From the NCBI GenBank assembly GCA_023260175.1, contig JALQWD010000099.1, forward strand, positions 1 to 5,600: 5,600 nt of DNA, given 5' to 3'. The stretch's first letter is position 1. Every line of letters begins with the position of its first letter. The DNA comes from Candidatus Nanopelagicaceae bacterium. Lineage in GTDB: Bacteria; Actinomycetota; Actinomycetes; Nanopelagicales; Nanopelagicaceae. The translations under genes were made by a program, and so were the position numbers. Of this stretch, positions 5,269-5,600 are shown one piece after another. Under the pieces are notes generated by a model. The model ran no database searches. It saw only the letters and a program-made list of their open reading frames with translations, and was not told the DNA's origin.

Positions 5269-5600
5269 AGCACAGAACCACGTATCAACGATCGCATTCG
5301 CGTATCGCAGATTCGTTTAATTAATTACGACGGCGAACAAGTCGGCGTAGTTGAGACTGCAACTGCATTACAGATGGCGGACGAAGTTGGGCTAGATCTC
5401 GTAGAGATTGCACCTGATGCAAATCCACCAGTCTGCAAAATCATGGACTTCGGTAAGTACAAGTACGAGATGGCGCAGAAGGCACGCGAACAACGTCAGA
5501 ACCAGACCTACATTGTGGTTAAGGAGATACGTCTTCGTCCGAAGATTGAAAATCATGATTACGAAACAAAACGTAATCAGGTAATCAAATTCATCGGTGC
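5266..5600 (+). CDS. infC: Translation initiation factor IF3 (3' end outside window, AUC start)
   Basis: IF3 binds the 30S subunit, prevents premature 50S joining and rejects wrong start codons and non-initiator tRNA. About 111 of an expected 180 or so residues are present. The N-terminal domain is clear: [37 protein letters not shown], and [15 protein letters not shown] (54-68). The linker ([11 protein letters not shown]) and the start of the C-terminal domain ([19 protein letters not shown]) follow. The frame opens at TAA 5251-5253 and the codons to the conserved region are GAA GGA GAA ATC ATC AGC ACA, so no standard start exists; the first ATG (5374) would remove about 36 conserved residues. 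An AUC start with a strong Shine-Dalgarno site matches the autoregulation known for E. coli infC, which uses AUU: IF3 discriminates against such codons and so limits its own synthesis. rpmI and rplT would be expected next, beyond the window. Confidence 0.93.
   Translation, partial: MSTEPRINDRIRVSQIRLINYDGEQVGVVETATALQMADEVGLDLVEIAPDANPPVCKIMDFGKYKYEMAQKAREQRQNQTYIVVKEIRLRPKIENHDYETKRNQVIKFIG

Noticed and set aside
5127..5324. A 65-codon frame with TTG start running through the leader into infC; its TTG lies about 7 nt after the putative infC -10 box
   Set aside because: It overlaps the conserved start of infC by 59 bp in another frame, its composition (KKFYYFFCSF) reflects the hairpin and U-rich tract, and it has no Shine-Dalgarno site. 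A leaderless TTG start is possible but unlikely.
5374..5600. ATG 5374 as the infC start
   Set aside because: It would delete about 36 conserved residues of the IF3 N-terminal domain and has no ribosome-binding site, while ATC 5266 has an excellent one.
1..5600. Defence system, mobile element, CRISPR array, tRNA or rRNA
   Set aside because: No transposase, integrase, repeat array, inverted terminal repeats or recognisable RNA gene was found; all coding content is core metabolism, transport or translation.

Overview
The window looks like chromosomal DNA from an actinobacterium with an unusually low G+C content. The actinobacterial signs are the sufU-sufT pair, a MabA-like/InhA-like fabG-fabI pair, a DUF3099 protein, an ABC exporter with the 'SLASLE' insert typical of actinobacterial exporters, and an infC whose protein begins ISTEPRIND. 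The A/T-rich codon use, very tight packing and few obvious Shine-Dalgarno sites suggest a streamlined, possibly free-living aquatic lineage (acI/Nanopelagicales-like). That placement is inference. No mobile element, phage gene, CRISPR array, tRNA or rRNA was seen.

Left part (2-2608, + strand): the 3' end of the Fe-S assembly gene sufU, then sufT with no intergenic base, then a complete ABC exporter half-transporter. Middle (2591-3539, - strand): a small two-helix DUF3099 membrane protein and, overlapping its 3' end, a SURF1-family protein for cytochrome oxidase assembly. The SURF1 gene converges on the ABC gene with overlapping 3' ends. A 45-bp divergent gap (3540-3584) separates this pair from the fatty-acid genes. 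Both flanking genes start with GTG exactly 6 nt after a TAnnnT -10-like hexamer, which suggests two overlapping leaderless promoters.

Right part (3585-5069, + strand): fabG (beta-ketoacyl-ACP reductase) is immediately followed by an InhA-type enoyl-ACP reductase, giving the two reductive steps of type II fatty acid elongation. The InhA-like protein has a substrate loop about ten residues shorter than M. tuberculosis InhA. Last comes infC (translation initiation factor IF3), cut by the window end.

The most interesting stretch is the roughly 195-bp region before infC (5070-5265). It has a plausible promoter and a long leader. The infC frame has no ATG, GTG or TTG that could serve as its start, so IF3 must begin at an AUC codon. 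The leader carries a perfect 10-nt copy of the infC ribosome-binding region (AGGAGAAATC) 107 nt upstream. One pyrimidine-rich segment (5216-5228) can pair with either copy. One pairing encloses two hairpins and leaves the real Shine-Dalgarno site free, and the other hides it. This looks like a two-state RNA switch controlling IF3 synthesis.
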